A stretch of DNA of 64,000 nucleotides from Bacteroidales bacterium (GTDB lineage Bacteria; Bacteroidota; Bacteroidia; Bacteroidales; VadinHA17). A program made the translations under genes and the position numbers. Below the pieces are notes generated by a model. That model saw nothing but the letters and a program-made list of their open reading frames with translations. It searched no databases and was not told the origin of the DNA. The stretch covers positions 171,569-235,568 of the forward strand of contig JAGNKY010000004.1 in NCBI GenBank assembly GCA_017999895.1, written 5' to 3'. The number at the start of each line of letters is the position of its first letter. Position 1 is the stretch's first letter. Of this stretch, positions 63,919 through 64,000 are shown one piece after another.

Positions 63919-64000
63919 CCGGACGACGAGTCAGGCGCAGCCTGAAGGAGGAGTAAGGAAAAACTAAAACATGAGACACGCAAAGCGTGACTGTGGAATT
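63919..64000. other. End of window, short palindromes, no gene seen
   Basis: Two small perfect hairpins occur here: TCAGGC/GCCTGA with a three-base loop (about 63929-63943) and CACGC/GCGTG with loop AAA near 63980. No supported gene is visible before the window edge. Confidence 0.4.

Noticed and set aside
63723..63956. Plus-strand frame running through tRNA-Ser
   Set aside because: It overlaps the whole tRNA and has no homology-like features or ribosome site.
63668..63979. Minus-strand reading frame with the phrase GERGIRTPVPPEGG
   Set aside because: It is the antisense translation of tRNA-Ser and its flanks, a well-known false protein.
1..64000. CRISPR arrays, prophage, insertion sequences, toxin-antitoxin or restriction systems
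   Set aside because: I looked for spaced direct repeats, transposase or phage motifs and small paired genes and found none.

Overview
The window looks like chromosomal DNA of an anaerobic member of the Bacteroidota (Bacteroidales-like). The reasons are: AT-rich sequence with AT-rich spacers; recurrent TAnnTTTG -7 promoter elements, twice with a TTTG -33 element 19 bp upstream; Shine-Dalgarno sequences that are mostly weak or absent; two secreted proteins with the gliding-motility/type IX secretion C-terminal domain; a WbqC-family protein; a DUF6702-like protein; and pyruvate phosphate dikinase plus a polyferredoxin. No prophage, insertion sequence, CRISPR array or rRNA is visible. Most of the window is ordinary core genome.

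Layout. 1-4659 (+): the 3' part of a TamB-like gene cut by the window edge, then exbB-exbD-tonB. 4684-8460 (-): a single-domain response regulator, glyA and a ClC channel with CBS domains. 8624-17069 (mostly +): a type IX cargo protein, a RelA/SpoT enzyme, a Fur-family regulator, purA, a SPOR lipoprotein (-) and a long-chain acyl-CoA ligase. 17120-19612 (-): a Tat-exported DUF362 protein and a membrane polyferredoxin with six iron-sulfur motifs. 19783-23200 (+): larC-larE-larB, which make the nickel-pincer cofactor, with a wbqC gene coupled to larB. 23217-27530 (-): a FadL-family porin and two Tyr-rich, low-complexity exported proteins. 27623-33293 (+): proS, an unrecognised cytosolic protein overlapping a POTRA/beta-barrel gene, and tilS. 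33290-36589 (-): aroB-aroA-aroC. 36712-40820 (+): nth and a large hybrid histidine kinase. 40875-47120 (-): a collinear run aroQ-pyk-DUF6702-type IX cargo-TPR. 47261-52056 (+): xerD, ppdK and plsY. 52077-52637 (-): lemA. 52815-56197 (+): a GH127-type glycosidase lipoprotein and a nitroreductase. 56198-62929 (-): an aminotransferase, htpG and a four-gene unit headed by a LytTR response regulator. 63052-63872: HU (-) and tRNA-Ser(UGA) (+).

How the genes fit together. The ExbB/ExbD/TonB set would energise outer-membrane transport. The FadL-like, POTRA-barrel and TamB-like proteins belong to outer-membrane biogenesis or traffic. aroB, aroA, aroC and aroQ cover four of the seven shikimate steps. 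pyk and ppdK both act at the PEP/pyruvate node. The larCEB cassette makes a cofactor whose known client (LarA-type racemase) is not encoded in the window.

The least explained parts are the larCEB cassette with its three-cysteine LarE and no LarA, beside the divergent DUF362/polyferredoxin pair; the LytTR-aminotransferase-secreted protein-membrane pseudo-receiver operon, which has a near-ideal promoter; and the Tyr-rich/low-complexity exported pair, one gene of which carries in-frame 12-bp tandem repeats. I saw nothing I can call a proven new system. These three are the best candidates.
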